Shown here piece by piece: positions 6,780-14,008 of a stretch of DNA of 14,484 nucleotides. This DNA comes from Proteiniphilum sp. UBA4084 (GTDB lineage Bacteria; Bacteroidota; Bacteroidia; Bacteroidales; Dysgonomonadaceae). Below the pieces are notes generated by a model, which was not told where the DNA came from, made no database searches, and saw only the letters and a list, made by a program, of their open reading frames with translations. Where the stretch lies: positions 31,489 through 45,972 of the forward strand of contig DFYK01000080.1 of NCBI GenBank assembly GCA_002383605.1. The letters are read 5' to 3'. Position 1 is the stretch's first letter. Each line of letters begins with the position of its first letter. The position numbers and the translations under genes are program-made.

Positions 6780-7010
6780 TTCCCCGCAATCCGATACTTG
6801 CTGAAGCATGTTTTCGTGGAGGTTTTATTGATTCGTGGGGAAGCGGTATTATGAAAATTATTGAATCCTGTAAGTTGGCAGGACTACCAACTCCTACATT
6901 AGAAGAGGACGGGGGCGGTTTTAAAGTATGAAATTGCATGAGCGGGCAAAAAGCGGGCAAAGCGGGCAGCGATCGAGCAAAAAGCAATCAAAGCGGGCAA
7001 ACAAGAATTG
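6779..7010 (+). pseudogene. C-terminal remnant of a RecG-like ATP-binding (HATPase_c_4) protein
   Basis: In the frame one base after cac at 6777-6779, bases 6785-6931 read RNPILAEACFRGGFID, SWGSGIMKIIESCKLAGLP and EEDGGGFKV, then stop. This is the conserved end of the HATPase_c_4 domain in 'ATP-dependent DNA helicase RecG-like' or AlbA_2/ATP-binding proteins, usually NPxIAexff-aGyIexWGrGi-kI...eaGLP. Everything N-terminal is missing and no start is present. After the TGA at 6929-6931 the same frame goes on with Gly/Lys/Ser-rich codons (SGQKAGKAGSDRAKSNQSGQ), like the repetitive tails such proteins often have, so the stop may itself be a disabling mutation. It joins the preceding fragment with no spacer. 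Confidence 0.65.
6941..7001 (+). repeat. Short AGCGGGCAAA direct repeats
   Basis: AGCGGGCAAA occurs at 6941-6950, 6952-6961 and 6992-7001, with AGCGGGCAG at 6961-6969. In the frame of the RecG-like remnant it encodes SGQ/AGK units. It is probably the decayed repetitive tail of that gene rather than a regulatory repeat. Confidence 0.55.
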
Positions 7011-7032
7011 TAAAAAAAGTTTCAGTAATAAA

Positions 7033-7064
7033 TTTGGGAAAAAGAAAAAAAAAGGGTAATTTTG
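7033..7064 (+). promoter_or_regulatory. Promoter of the tRNA-Pro gene
   Basis: TTTG at 7033-7036, 20 bases, TAATTTTG at 7057-7064: a full Bacteroidetes promoter. Predicted start near 7071, six bases before the mature tRNA 5' end. Confidence 0.75.
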
Positions 7065-7076
7065 CGCTCACATTTT

Positions 7077-7152
7077 CGGGATGTAGCTCAGTCCGGTTTA
7101 GAGTACGCGTCTGGGGGGCGTGGGGTCGGAAGTTCGAATCTTCTCATCCCGA
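7077..7152 (+). tRNA. tRNA-Pro (anticodon GGG)
   Basis: A 76-nt cloverleaf. The acceptor stem is CGGGATG (7077-7083) with CATCCCG (7145-7151), discriminator A at 7152. The D arm is GCTC/GAGT. The anticodon stem is CGCGT/GCGTG, including G-U pairs, with loop CTGGGGG, so the anticodon is GGG at 7113-7115 (reads CCC). The variable loop is GGGTC, and the T arm GGAAG-TTCGAAT-CTTCT. CCA is not encoded. Flanked by its own promoter and terminator. Confidence 0.95.
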
Positions 7153-7161
7153 CATTGAAAG

Positions 7162-7203
7162 AGAGACAGTTATCGAATTCTGGTAACTGTCTTTTCTTTT
7201 TTC
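7162..7203 (+). terminator. Rho-independent terminator after tRNA-Pro
   Basis: GACAGTTA (7165-7172) pairs with TAACTGTC (7184-7191), followed by TTTTCTTTTTT. Confidence 0.85.
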
Positions 7204-7304
7204 GTGAGTTGGAATAATTGTATTTTTCTTCTTACACTGAAATATTATTCGTTAATTTGCGAAATGAATAGAGAGATTAAATGTTCTAACTGAATCATGA
7301 GCTG

Positions 7305-8351
7305 ATGAAATTTTCCGCAAAACAAATAGCCGATTTTCTCCAGGGAGAACTGATCGGTAATCCGGACGCAACAGTTTCCAATTTTTCAAAGATCGAAGAG
7401 GGAAAGCCCGGCACCATTACCTTTCTTGGTAACCCAAAATACACTGCATACATATACCAGACAGAGTCGGACATCGTCCTTGTAAACAATGACTTTGAGC
7501 CGGAAAAGCCAATAAAGGCTACCCTGATCAAGGTGCCGAACGCTTATGCTGCGCTGGCATCTCTCATGGAGATGGCTGGAAGCAAACATTCACAAAAGAA
7601 CGGCATTGAAGCAATGAGTTTTGTCTCGCCCGATGCATCGGTAGGCGAAAATGTGTACGTGGGTGCATTTGCATATATTGGTGCCGGGTCACACATCGGA
7701 GACGACAGCAAAATTTACCCCCAGGTATATGTGGGAGAAGATGTGCGGATTGGTAAAAACTGTACGATCTACGCTGGCGTGAAGATTTATTCTGATTGTG
7801 TGATCGGCGACAATTGTATCATTCATGCCGGAGCCGTTATCGGTGCCGATGGTTTTGGATTCAGCAAGGAAGAGGAACGTTACCACAAGATTCCGCAAAT
7901 AGGCAATGTAATCATAGAAGATGATGTGGAGATTGGCGCCAACACTACGGTCGACCGCGCTGTAATGGGTTCCACCATCATCAGAAGAGGTGTTAAGCTC
8001 GATAATCTTATACAAATTGCGCATAACTGCGAGATCGGTGAAAATACGGTCATGGCTGCACAGGCTGGCATTGCCGGTTCCACGAAGATTGGCGATAGCT
8101 GTGTACTGGGTGGACAGGTTGGAATAGGCGGTCACATCACCATCGGGAAACAAAGTCAGATTGGTGCCCAGTCGGGCATCATCAGCAACATCAAAGAGGG
8201 ATCTGAAATCATGGGATCTCCGGCTTATCCGGTAAAAAACTTTTTTAAGTCGAGTGTCATCATCCCCAAACTACCCGATATGTACAGGCAACTCAATGCC
8301 CTGGAAAAAGAGATTGCGGAACTGAAAAAAAATATTTCCCTGAACGAATAA
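7305..8351 (+). CDS. lpxD: UDP-3-O-acylglucosamine N-acyltransferase (LpxD)
   Basis: A 348-residue enzyme that adds the second (N-linked) 3-hydroxyacyl chain to UDP-3-O-acyl-glucosamine, the third step of lipid A synthesis, in the cytoplasm. Residues 1 to about 95 form the uridine-binding N-terminal domain (KIEEGKPGTITFLGNPKY). Next comes a left-handed beta-helix built from hexapeptide repeats from about residue 100 to 310, including GADGFGFSKE. The catalytic histidine is H240 in NLIQIAHNCEIGEN. A charged C-terminal helix (LNALEKEIAELKKN) forms the trimer coiled coil. Length is normal. A weak -7-like TAATTTG lies at 7253-7259, so the gene may have its own promoter after the tRNA terminator. 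It heads the lpxD-lpxC/fabZ-lpxA run. Confidence 0.97.
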   Translation: MKFSAKQIADFLQGELIGNPDATVSNFSKIEEGKPGTITFLGNPKYTAYIYQTESDIVLVNNDFEPEKPIKATLIKVPNAYAALASLMEMAGSKHSQKNGIEAMSFVSPDASVGENVYVGAFAYIGAGSHIGDDSKIYPQVYVGEDVRIGKNCTIYAGVKIYSDCVIGDNCIIHAGAVIGADGFGFSKEEERYHKIPQIGNVIIEDDVEIGANTTVDRAVMGSTIIRRGVKLDNLIQIAHNCEIGENTVMAAQAGIAGSTKIGDSCVLGGQVGIGGHITIGKQSQIGAQSGIISNIKEGSEIMGSPAYPVKNFFKSSVIIPKLPDMYRQLNALEKEIAELKKNISLNE

Positions 8352-8374
8352 TCAATTTGATGCATGCACCAATC

Positions 8375-8391
8375 TGAGAAACATTTTCTCA
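8375..8391. repeat. Small hairpin TGAGAAA-CAT-TTTCTCA between lpxD and lpxC
   Basis: A perfect 7-bp inverted repeat with a 3-base loop, 24 bp after the lpxD stop. It has no T tract behind it, so it is a poor terminator; the TGAGAAA half recurs at 8446-8452 in the lpxC leader. Role unknown. Confidence 0.4.
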
Positions 8392-8420
8392 AAATGGCTT
8401 AATCTTTATGCTTTTGGTTG

Positions 8421-8428
8421 TATATTTG
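8421..8428 (+). promoter_or_regulatory. Probable -7 box of a promoter ahead of lpxC/fabZ
   Basis: TATATTTG is a full match to TAnnTTTG. The -33 element about 20 bases upstream (TTA near 8399-8401) is weak. The promoter would give a leader of about 80 nt before the GTG at 8514, carrying a short reading frame (8445-8501). Confidence 0.5.
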
Positions 8429-8513
8429 CACAAATATAGACTAAATGAGAAATGAAATGGTGCTTTTCAACTGTCTCATCCATGCGGTATGTATGATTTA
8501 AATTGAATAAACA

Positions 8514-9896
8514 GTGAAACAGAGAACTTTACAAAACAGCTTCACATTAAGTGGAACCGGATTGCATACCGGCCTTCACATCGTGGTTACTTTTAACCCG
8601 GCTCCGGTAAATCATGGGTACAAAATTAAAAGGGTCGATCTGGAAAACCAGCCTGTGATCGAAGCATTGGCAGAGAATGTGGTCAATACACAGCGTGGTA
8701 CCGTAGTCGGCAAAGACAATGTGACGGTAAGTACCATTGAGCACGGTCTTTCTGCGTTGTATGCGATGGGTATCGATAATTGCCTTATCGAGGTGGATTC
8801 TTCGGAGTTTCCCATACTCGACGGGAGCGCCATCGAGTATATAAATGCGATTGGAAAGGCAGGGATCCGTGAACAGGAAAAGGACAAGGATTTTTATATT
8901 GTCCGCAGTAAAATGGAGATAACCGATCCGGAAACAGGTTCAAGGCTGACCCTTCTCCCGGACGATTCTTTCGGCATCAACTCCTTCATTGAATTCGATT
9001 CCAAATACATTCCCAACCAGTCGGCATCCTTGGATTCGCTGGCAGACTTTGAAAAGGAAATTGCACCGGCACGCACTTTTGTATTTGTACGTGAGATACA
9101 GCAGTTGCGAAAAGCGGGACTCATCAAGGGGGGAAACCTGGACAATGCCATCGTGATCTACGAGAGAAAATTGTCGCAACCCGAGCTCGATGAAATTGCT
9201 GATGAACTGAACGTGCCCCGACACAATGCTGAAGAGCTGGGATACCTGAATCACCGCAAACTGGCCTTTCCCAATGAACCGGCACGACACAAGCTGCTCG
9301 ACATCATCGGTGATATGGCCCTGATCGGAAAACCAATCAAGGGACGCCTGATCGCTACCCGTCCCGGACATAAGATCAACAACCAGCTGGCACGCCTCAT
9401 CCGCAGAGATATCAAGCTTAACGAAGTACAGCCACCCATATACGATGTGCTCGCGGAACCGGTGATGGACAACAACCGCATCCGTGAACTGCTGCCGCAC
9501 CGCTATCCTTTCCTGATGGTGGACAAGATCATTCAGATGACCGATGACTATATTGTAGGGGTGAAAAATGTCACCACCAACGAACCCTTTTTTATGGGTC
9601 ATTTTCCACACGAGCCGGTGATGCCGGGCGTTTTGCAGGTGGAGGCCATGGCCCAGACAGGCGGTTTGCTCGTATTGGCACGGCTGGATGAACCGGAGCG
9701 TTACTCAACTTACTTTCTGAAGATTGATAACGTGAAGTTTCGACACAAAGTGGTGCCGGGTGATACCCTTATTTTCAGGGTGGAGCTTACCAGCGAGATG
9801 CGCAGGGGCATAGCAACCATGCGAGGACTGGCATTCATTGGTGATAAAGTAATCTCAGAGGCCGATTTCACAGCACAGATCATCAAGAACAAATAA
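8514..9896 (+). CDS. lpxC/fabZ: Bifunctional LpxC/FabZ: UDP-3-O-acyl-GlcNAc deacetylase and 3-hydroxyacyl-ACP dehydratase
   Basis: A 460-residue fusion that is standard in Bacteroidetes. Residues 1 to about 310 are LpxC, the zinc deacetylase that commits precursor to lipid A. Zinc ligands are H77 (STIEHGLSAL), H259 and D263 (RHKLLDIIGD); the general-acid histidine is H286 (RPGHKINNQ). Residues about 318-460 are FabZ, which dehydrates 3-hydroxyacyl-ACP in fatty acid synthesis; catalytic H363 (MGHFPHEPVMPG) and E377 (VLQVEAMAQ). Both activities compete for 3-hydroxyacyl-ACP, so fusing them ties lipid A to phospholipid supply (inference). The start is GTG: an in-frame TAA lies at 8508-8510 and the next in-frame ATG is at codon 85, past catalytic H77. 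lpxA begins 20 bp after the stop. Confidence 0.97.
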   Translation: MKQRTLQNSFTLSGTGLHTGLHIVVTFNPAPVNHGYKIKRVDLENQPVIEALAENVVNTQRGTVVGKDNVTVSTIEHGLSALYAMGIDNCLIEVDSSEFPILDGSAIEYINAIGKAGIREQEKDKDFYIVRSKMEITDPETGSRLTLLPDDSFGINSFIEFDSKYIPNQSASLDSLADFEKEIAPARTFVFVREIQQLRKAGLIKGGNLDNAIVIYERKLSQPELDEIADELNVPRHNAEELGYLNHRKLAFPNEPARHKLLDIIGDMALIGKPIKGRLIATRPGHKINNQLARLIRRDIKLNEVQPPIYDVLAEPVMDNNRIRELLPHRYPFLMVDKIIQMTDDYIVGVKNVTTNEPFFMGHFPHEPVMPGVLQVEAMAQTGGLLVLARLDEPERYSTYFLKIDNVKFRHKVVPGDTLIFRVELTSEMRRGIATMRGLAFIGDKVISEADFTAQIIKNK

Positions 9897-9916
9897 CTTA
9901 ACCGTTACAAATAAAT

Positions 9917-10705
9917 ATGAATAGTGTATCAACGATGGCTTTCGTACATCCTGAAGCCAAACTGGGAGACAACGTGATTGTGGAACCCTTTGCATATGTC
10001 GATCGGAACACCGAAATAGGCGATGGAACAAGGATCATGATGCAGGCAACCATACTGAACGGTGCACGCATCGGTAAAAATTGTACCATCTTTCCGCATG
10101 CTACCATTGGCGGTATCCCACAGGATCTGAAGTTTCAGGGTGAGGAGACAGCAGCCATCATCGGCGACAATACGACTATCCGTGAGTGTGCTACGGTCAA
10201 CCGTGGTACGGCATCAAAAGGATTCACCAGCGTGGGCAGTAACTGCCTGATCATGGCTTACAGCCATGTAGCACATGATTGTGTGCTGCGCGATCATGTG
10301 ATCCTGGGCAATGCCACGCAGCTGGCCGGCGAGATTGAGATCGACGACTATGCCATCATCAGCGGCGGTTCACTTGCGCACCAGTTTTCCAAAATAGGGC
10401 CGCATGTGATGATTCAGGGTGGGTCTAAAATATCAAAGGATATACCTCCTTATGTGATGGTGGGCCGTGAACCGATTACTTATGTGGGGTTAAATATTGT
10501 GGGACTGCGCCGCCGAGGATTTTCCAGCGAACGGATCAACGCCATACAGGAGATTTATCGCTATCTTTATCTCTCAGGTTTCAATATATCCCAGGCAACG
10601 GAACGTATTGAACAGGAATTGCCTCCCTCAGAAGATCGTTCCCTGATACTGGATTTTGTTCGCTCTTCGAGCCGCGGAATCGTCCGGGGTAACATGGAGG
10701 GATAG
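9917..10705 (+). CDS. lpxA: UDP-N-acetylglucosamine O-acyltransferase (LpxA)
   Basis: A 262-residue enzyme that transfers a 3-hydroxyacyl chain from ACP to the 3-OH of UDP-GlcNAc, the first step of lipid A synthesis. Hexapeptide repeats make a left-handed beta-helix over residues about 8-190. GGIPQDLKFQGEET is the family's QDLK segment. The catalytic base is H120 in AYSHVAHDCVLRDH, matching E. coli H125. The C-terminal helical part (INAIQEIYRYLYLSG) closes the trimer. Start at the ATG at 9917 gives a normal length; the in-frame ATG seven codons on (MAFVHPEAKLGD) is an alternative. It follows lpxC/fabZ by 20 bp. The last codons contain GGAGGG (10696-10701), a Shine-Dalgarno for the next gene. 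Confidence 0.97.
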   Translation: MNSVSTMAFVHPEAKLGDNVIVEPFAYVDRNTEIGDGTRIMMQATILNGARIGKNCTIFPHATIGGIPQDLKFQGEETAAIIGDNTTIRECATVNRGTASKGFTSVGSNCLIMAYSHVAHDCVLRDHVILGNATQLAGEIEIDDYAIISGGSLAHQFSKIGPHVMIQGGSKISKDIPPYVMVGREPITYVGLNIVGLRRRGFSSERINAIQEIYRYLYLSGFNISQATERIEQELPPSEDRSLILDFVRSSSRGIVRGNMEG

Positions 10706-10709
10706 TCTT

Positions 10710-11738
10710 ATGTCTGGCATTGTCTTTCCGGCGGAGTGGTTTCCCCAAAGCGGTGTTCAGGTTACCTGGCCACATGCGGGTACCGACTGGTGCGATATGC
10801 TGGAGGAGGTGACAGCCTGTTACGTGGCTTTCTCGAAGGAGATAATCAAGCGCGAGAAACTGCTGGTGGTAGCTCCTCCATCGTTCAATGTAGGACAATA
10901 TTTCAGTGATGAAGAACAGCAGAACCTGATCTGCATGGAGGTGGAGAGCAACGATACCTGGGCGCGCGATCACGGCGCCATCACTGTTTTTGCCGATAAT
11001 AAACCCACGCTGATCGATTTCGGATTCAACGGCTGGGGATTAAAGTTTGCAGCCAATCACGATAATCGGATAACCGGAAACTTATTTCGAGCAGGTGTTT
11101 TTATACCGGGCACGGATTATCAAAACAGACTGAACTTTATTCTGGAAGGTGGTTCCATTGAATCGGACGGCAAGGGAACCCTGCTCACAACTACATGTCT
11201 GCTGGCACCCAACCGCAACCAGCCCATGACGCGGGAACAAATAGACGACTATGTAAAGCGAACGCTGGGTATAGAGCGTGTGCTCTGGCTTAACCATGGT
11301 TATCTGGCAGGCGATGATACCGACAGCCACATCGATACGATTGTGCGCTTTTGTGACGAGGAGACGATTGCTTACGTAAAATGTGACGATGAAAACGATG
11401 AACATTTCACTGAATTGCAGGCCATGGAAGCCGAGTTGAAGTCGTTTGTCGCCTATAACGGGAAACCGTACCGCCTGGTTGCACTGCCGATGGCCGACGC
11501 GGTATTTGAAGAAAAGCAACGGCTGCCGGCTACCTATGCCAACTTTTTGATCATCAACAAGGCTGTGCTACTTCCATACTACGGTACCCCGAAAGATGAG
11601 ATTGCGAAAAAGCAGTTGAAGAAAGCATTTCCCGACAGAGAGATTGTGGAAATTGACTGCAGGCCGCTGATACGGCAACATGGATCGCTACACTGCGTGA
11701 CGATGCAGTTTCCGGAAGGGATTATTAAATCAGTATAG
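10710..11738 (+). CDS. aguA: Agmatine deiminase (agmatine iminohydrolase)
   Basis: A 342-residue enzyme of the porphyromonas-type peptidylarginine deiminase fold (PAD_porph). It hydrolyses agmatine to N-carbamoylputrescine and ammonia. Catalytic residues visible: D87 (DTWARDHGAIT), EGGSIESDG at 146-154, H207 (GDDTDSHIDTIVRF) and the nucleophile C329 (HGSLHCVTMQFP). There is no signal peptide or gingipain-like extension, so it is the cytosolic agmatine enzyme rather than a secreted peptidylarginine deiminase. I chose the ATG at 10710; it is four bases after the lpxA stop and has GGAGGG seven bases before it. The frame extends upstream to 10656, inside lpxA, but without family sequence. aguB follows one base after its stop, forming a two-step pathway. 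Confidence 0.95.
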   Translation: MSGIVFPAEWFPQSGVQVTWPHAGTDWCDMLEEVTACYVAFSKEIIKREKLLVVAPPSFNVGQYFSDEEQQNLICMEVESNDTWARDHGAITVFADNKPTLIDFGFNGWGLKFAANHDNRITGNLFRAGVFIPGTDYQNRLNFILEGGSIESDGKGTLLTTTCLLAPNRNQPMTREQIDDYVKRTLGIERVLWLNHGYLAGDDTDSHIDTIVRFCDEETIAYVKCDDENDEHFTELQAMEAELKSFVAYNGKPYRLVALPMADAVFEEKQRLPATYANFLIINKAVLLPYYGTPKDEIAKKQLKKAFPDREIVEIDCRPLIRQHGSLHCVTMQFPEGIIKSV

Positions 11739-11739
11739 G

Positions 11740-12615
11740 ATGAAGATAGGAATTATTCAACAAGCCAACAAGCCAGATCGGGAAGATAATGTAAAGCGTT
11801 TGCAGCAAAAGATCAGACATCTTGCCGCCGACGGCGCGGAACTGATTGTGCTGCAGGAGTTGCATAACGGACTTTATTTCTGTCAAACAGAAGATACCGG
11901 GGTATTTGAACAGGCAGAGCCCATACCCGGACTGTCCACCGATTCATTCGGGCGGTTAGCGAAGGATAGCGGTGTGGTGATCGTCCTCTCGTTATTTGAA
12001 AAACGTGCGCCAGGTTTGTATCATAACACGGCTGTGGTGATAGAAAAGGATGGGACCATTGCCGGCAGGTACCGCAAGATGCACATCCCCGATGACCCTG
12101 CTTATTACGAGAAATTCTACTTTACGCCGGGTGACTTGGGTTTTCACCCTGTGGAAACCTCCGTTGGGAAGTTGGGTGTGCTGGTCTGCTGGGATCAATG
12201 GTATCCTGAAGCGGCACGACTGATGGCCCTTGCCGGCGCCGAAGTGCTGATATATCCCACTGCCATCGGCTGGGAGTCATCGGATAGCGATGAGGAAAAA
12301 ATGCGTCAACAGGATGCATGGGTCACACTGCAACGGGCTCACGCCGTGGCAAACGGAATTCCTGTCATATCCGTGAACCGTACCGGCCATGAACCCGACC
12401 CGTCGGGACAGACAAACGGAATTCAATTCTGGGGGAGCAGCTTCGTTTGCGGGCCACAGGGTGAATTTTTATACCGGGCGCCTGCCAATGTGGAGGTGGT
12501 GCAGTTGGTGGAAATTGATCGCAAACGCACCGAAAATGTTCGCCGGTGGTGGCCTTTCTTCCGCGATCGCCGCATTGATACGTACGGAGAACTCACCAAA
12601 CGTTGGATCGATTGA
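11740..12615 (+). CDS. aguB: N-carbamoylputrescine amidase
   Basis: A 291-residue nitrilase-superfamily hydrolase. It converts N-carbamoylputrescine, the product of the preceding gene, to putrescine, CO2 and ammonia. The catalytic triad is E40 (LIVLQELHNGLYF), K113 (YRKMHIPDDPAYYEK) and C150 (VLVCWDQWYPEAAR). The DDPAYYEKFYFTPGD and CWDQWYPEAAR segments are those of carbamoylputrescine amidases rather than beta-ureidopropionases or nitrilases. Length normal, frame intact. It starts one base after the aguA stop, so the two are translationally linked. The pathway from arginine would need an arginine decarboxylase encoded elsewhere. A hairpin terminator follows 26 bp after the stop. Confidence 0.95.
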   Translation: MKIGIIQQANKPDREDNVKRLQQKIRHLAADGAELIVLQELHNGLYFCQTEDTGVFEQAEPIPGLSTDSFGRLAKDSGVVIVLSLFEKRAPGLYHNTAVVIEKDGTIAGRYRKMHIPDDPAYYEKFYFTPGDLGFHPVETSVGKLGVLVCWDQWYPEAARLMALAGAEVLIYPTAIGWESSDSDEEKMRQQDAWVTLQRAHAVANGIPVISVNRTGHEPDPSGQTNGIQFWGSSFVCGPQGEFLYRAPANVEVVQLVEIDRKRTENVRRWWPFFRDRRIDTYGELTKRWID

Positions 12616-12641
12616 TCACGTCCTGATCGTAAAGAAAATAG

Positions 12642-12671
12642 AAGAGAGCCGCTCATTTGAGCGGCTCTCTT
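12642..12671. terminator. Bidirectional terminator between aguB and the lipoprotein gene
   Basis: A perfect 13-bp stem AAGAGAGCCGCTC / GAGCGGCTCTCTT with loop ATTT. On the minus strand it is followed by CTATTTTCTTT, a fair U tract; on the plus strand the T run is only two bases. It serves two convergent genes. Confidence 0.85.
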
Positions 12672-12707
12672 GATGAATGACACCTCTATTAAATTGTAGA
12701 TACCGTG

Positions 12708-13967
12708 TTAGCGGCGGGAGGAAGATCTTTCAGATCGGGAGTTCTCGCTGCTTCGGCCGGACGAAGTCGCACTTCTGTTGTTTCTTCCCGAGTTGCTGCT
12801 TTCGGATCTTACTGTCGTATTGCGATTGCCCGAATTACTCCGTTGGGAGCTGACTGTGCCTCTGTTACTTTGAGGAGAACTTTGTGACCTCACCGTTGTG
12901 TTTCGATTTTCCGAAGAATTCCGTTGTGACCTCACCGTAGCGCTTCTGCTGCTGCTTGAACGTTCCACTGCACCGGCATTTCTTGTCGTCTCACTGCTTC
13001 GGGTAGTCGGGTTTACCGTAGTCGGCCGCTCATTGGTACTGCTCCTTGCATTGTTGTTCCGGATGTTCCCATCGCCTGCATTTCTCGTGCTGCTGTTGGT
13101 CCTGTTTATGGAGCTGCTTCTATCGGTTGCCGATCTGCCCGTGTTCGCACTCCTGCTTGTGGTTCTATCCCTTGATACGTCAGGACGATACACACTTACT
13201 GCGTTGTTGCTGACCCTGGTTGATCGGCCGGAGCGGTTGTTCGTACTCTCAAGCTTGCGAACAGTGGCTGTTCTGCCGGTGGTACGTTCGTAGTCTCTGG
13301 CACTTGGTCCGCTGTAATAGCGGTTGTCGTTATATACGTACGTATTGTTAACGATCGTAGTCCTGTTGTAAATGGCCGGACTGTAGCGGTTGTAATATCT
13401 GTGCATATTACGGTGGTACATATACCTGTTGGGCAGAAATGTCCAGTAAAGCCCTGGAATGTTGATGTTTACATTGATATGAATGCCAGGGCCCATGGGT
13501 GCCCATCCGTAGTAACCACCACCACTTCTCCAGCTCACCCAGGCAGGTGCCCATTCATAACCGGGAATCCATGCCCATCCGTAGTAATCGTCGTAATACC
13601 ATCTCCCATAATGGAAAGGTGCCCAGCCCCACGAGTATTCAGATACCCAAGTGTTGCCGTAATCGGTCATCACCCAATATCCGTTGGTTGCGTAGGGATG
13701 AAAATTTCTTCCAACATTCGGAACCCAAACCCTGCCATATCTGCCATTGTTGATCCATCTGCCGTGGGGCCTCAGTTCATTATAGAAAACATTGAAAGAA
13801 ATGCCACGATTATTTCCGTAATAATCATCGTAATCTTCATTGTCATAATTGTTGTAATAACCGTAATCGTCATATCCCTGGGAATATAATGTACCCTGCG
13901 AAGAGAAGCAGGATGAAAACAGCATTACAAGTATTGCGAGTGTGAGAGGGTGTCTTAGAGCTTTCAT
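12708..13967 (-). CDS. Trp/Tyr-rich (DUF6600-like) lipoprotein with Arg/Ser-rich tail
   Basis: A 419-residue predicted lipoprotein. MKALRHPLTLAILVMLFSSC gives a signal peptide and a lipobox-like FSSC, with the lipidated cysteine at C20. Residues about 30-53 are Tyr/Asp/Asn-rich. Residues about 60-175 carry repeated aromatic motifs (RPHGRWI, YGRVWVPNV, NGYWVMTDYGNTWV, SWGWAPFHYGRWYY, WAWIPGYEWAPAWVSWR, YYGWAPMGPG), as in DUF6600-type Bacteroidetes proteins of unknown function. The rest, from about 220, is low complexity: Arg, Ser, Asn and Thr with almost no lysine, including two copies of NRNTTVRS. I chose the ATG at 13967 because it gives a clean signal peptide; in-frame ATGs at 13976, 13994 and 14027 are alternatives. 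A surface or periplasmic binding/adhesion role is inference only. Confidence 0.8.
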   Translation of the reverse strand: MKALRHPLTLAILVMLFSSCFSSQGTLYSQGYDDYGYYNNYDNEDYDDYYGNNRGISFNVFYNELRPHGRWINNGRYGRVWVPNVGRNFHPYATNGYWVMTDYGNTWVSEYSWGWAPFHYGRWYYDDYYGWAWIPGYEWAPAWVSWRSGGGYYGWAPMGPGIHINVNINIPGLYWTFLPNRYMYHRNMHRYYNRYSPAIYNRTTIVNNTYVYNDNRYYSGPSARDYERTTGRTATVRKLESTNNRSGRSTRVSNNAVSVYRPDVSRDRTTSRSANTGRSATDRSSSINRTNSSTRNAGDGNIRNNNARSSTNERPTTVNPTTRSSETTRNAGAVERSSSSRSATVRSQRNSSENRNTTVRSQSSPQSNRGTVSSQRSNSGNRNTTVRSESSNSGRNNRSATSSGRSSENSRSERSSSRR

Positions 13968-13978
13968 ATCCGTCATTT

Positions 13979-14008
13979 TTAAAGGGTGAAACATCTTTTT
14001 GTTATCAT
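13979..14008 (-). other. Possible 9-codon leader peptide ahead of the lipoprotein gene
   Basis: AGGGAGGT (14013-14020, minus strand) sits five bases before ATG at 14008, which opens MITKRCFTL and stops at 13979-13981, two bases before the in-frame ATG at 13976. Such a strong Shine-Dalgarno is unusual here. It may drive a leader peptide, or it may simply serve the ATG at 13994. Confidence 0.3.

Noticed and set aside
6938..7186. An 82-codon frame that runs through tRNA-Pro
   Set aside because: It crosses a clear tRNA gene, its promoter and its terminator; the first part is better read as the tail of the RecG-like remnant.
7077..7203. tRNA-Pro as an integration site with att repeats
   Set aside because: I looked for a second copy of the tRNA 3' end in the window and saw none, and no integrase is present.
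8940..9611. A 223-codon minus-strand frame opposite lpxC/fabZ
   Set aside because: It overlaps the catalytic regions of a clear gene and shows no family features.
8514..9896. The lpxC/fabZ fusion as a novelty or assembly error
   Set aside because: Both domains are complete in one frame and this fusion is the normal state in Bacteroidetes.
10656..10709. A longer N-terminus for agmatine deiminase starting within lpxA
   Set aside because: The extension only reads lpxA in another frame; the ATG at 10710 has a good Shine-Dalgarno and gives the family N-terminus.
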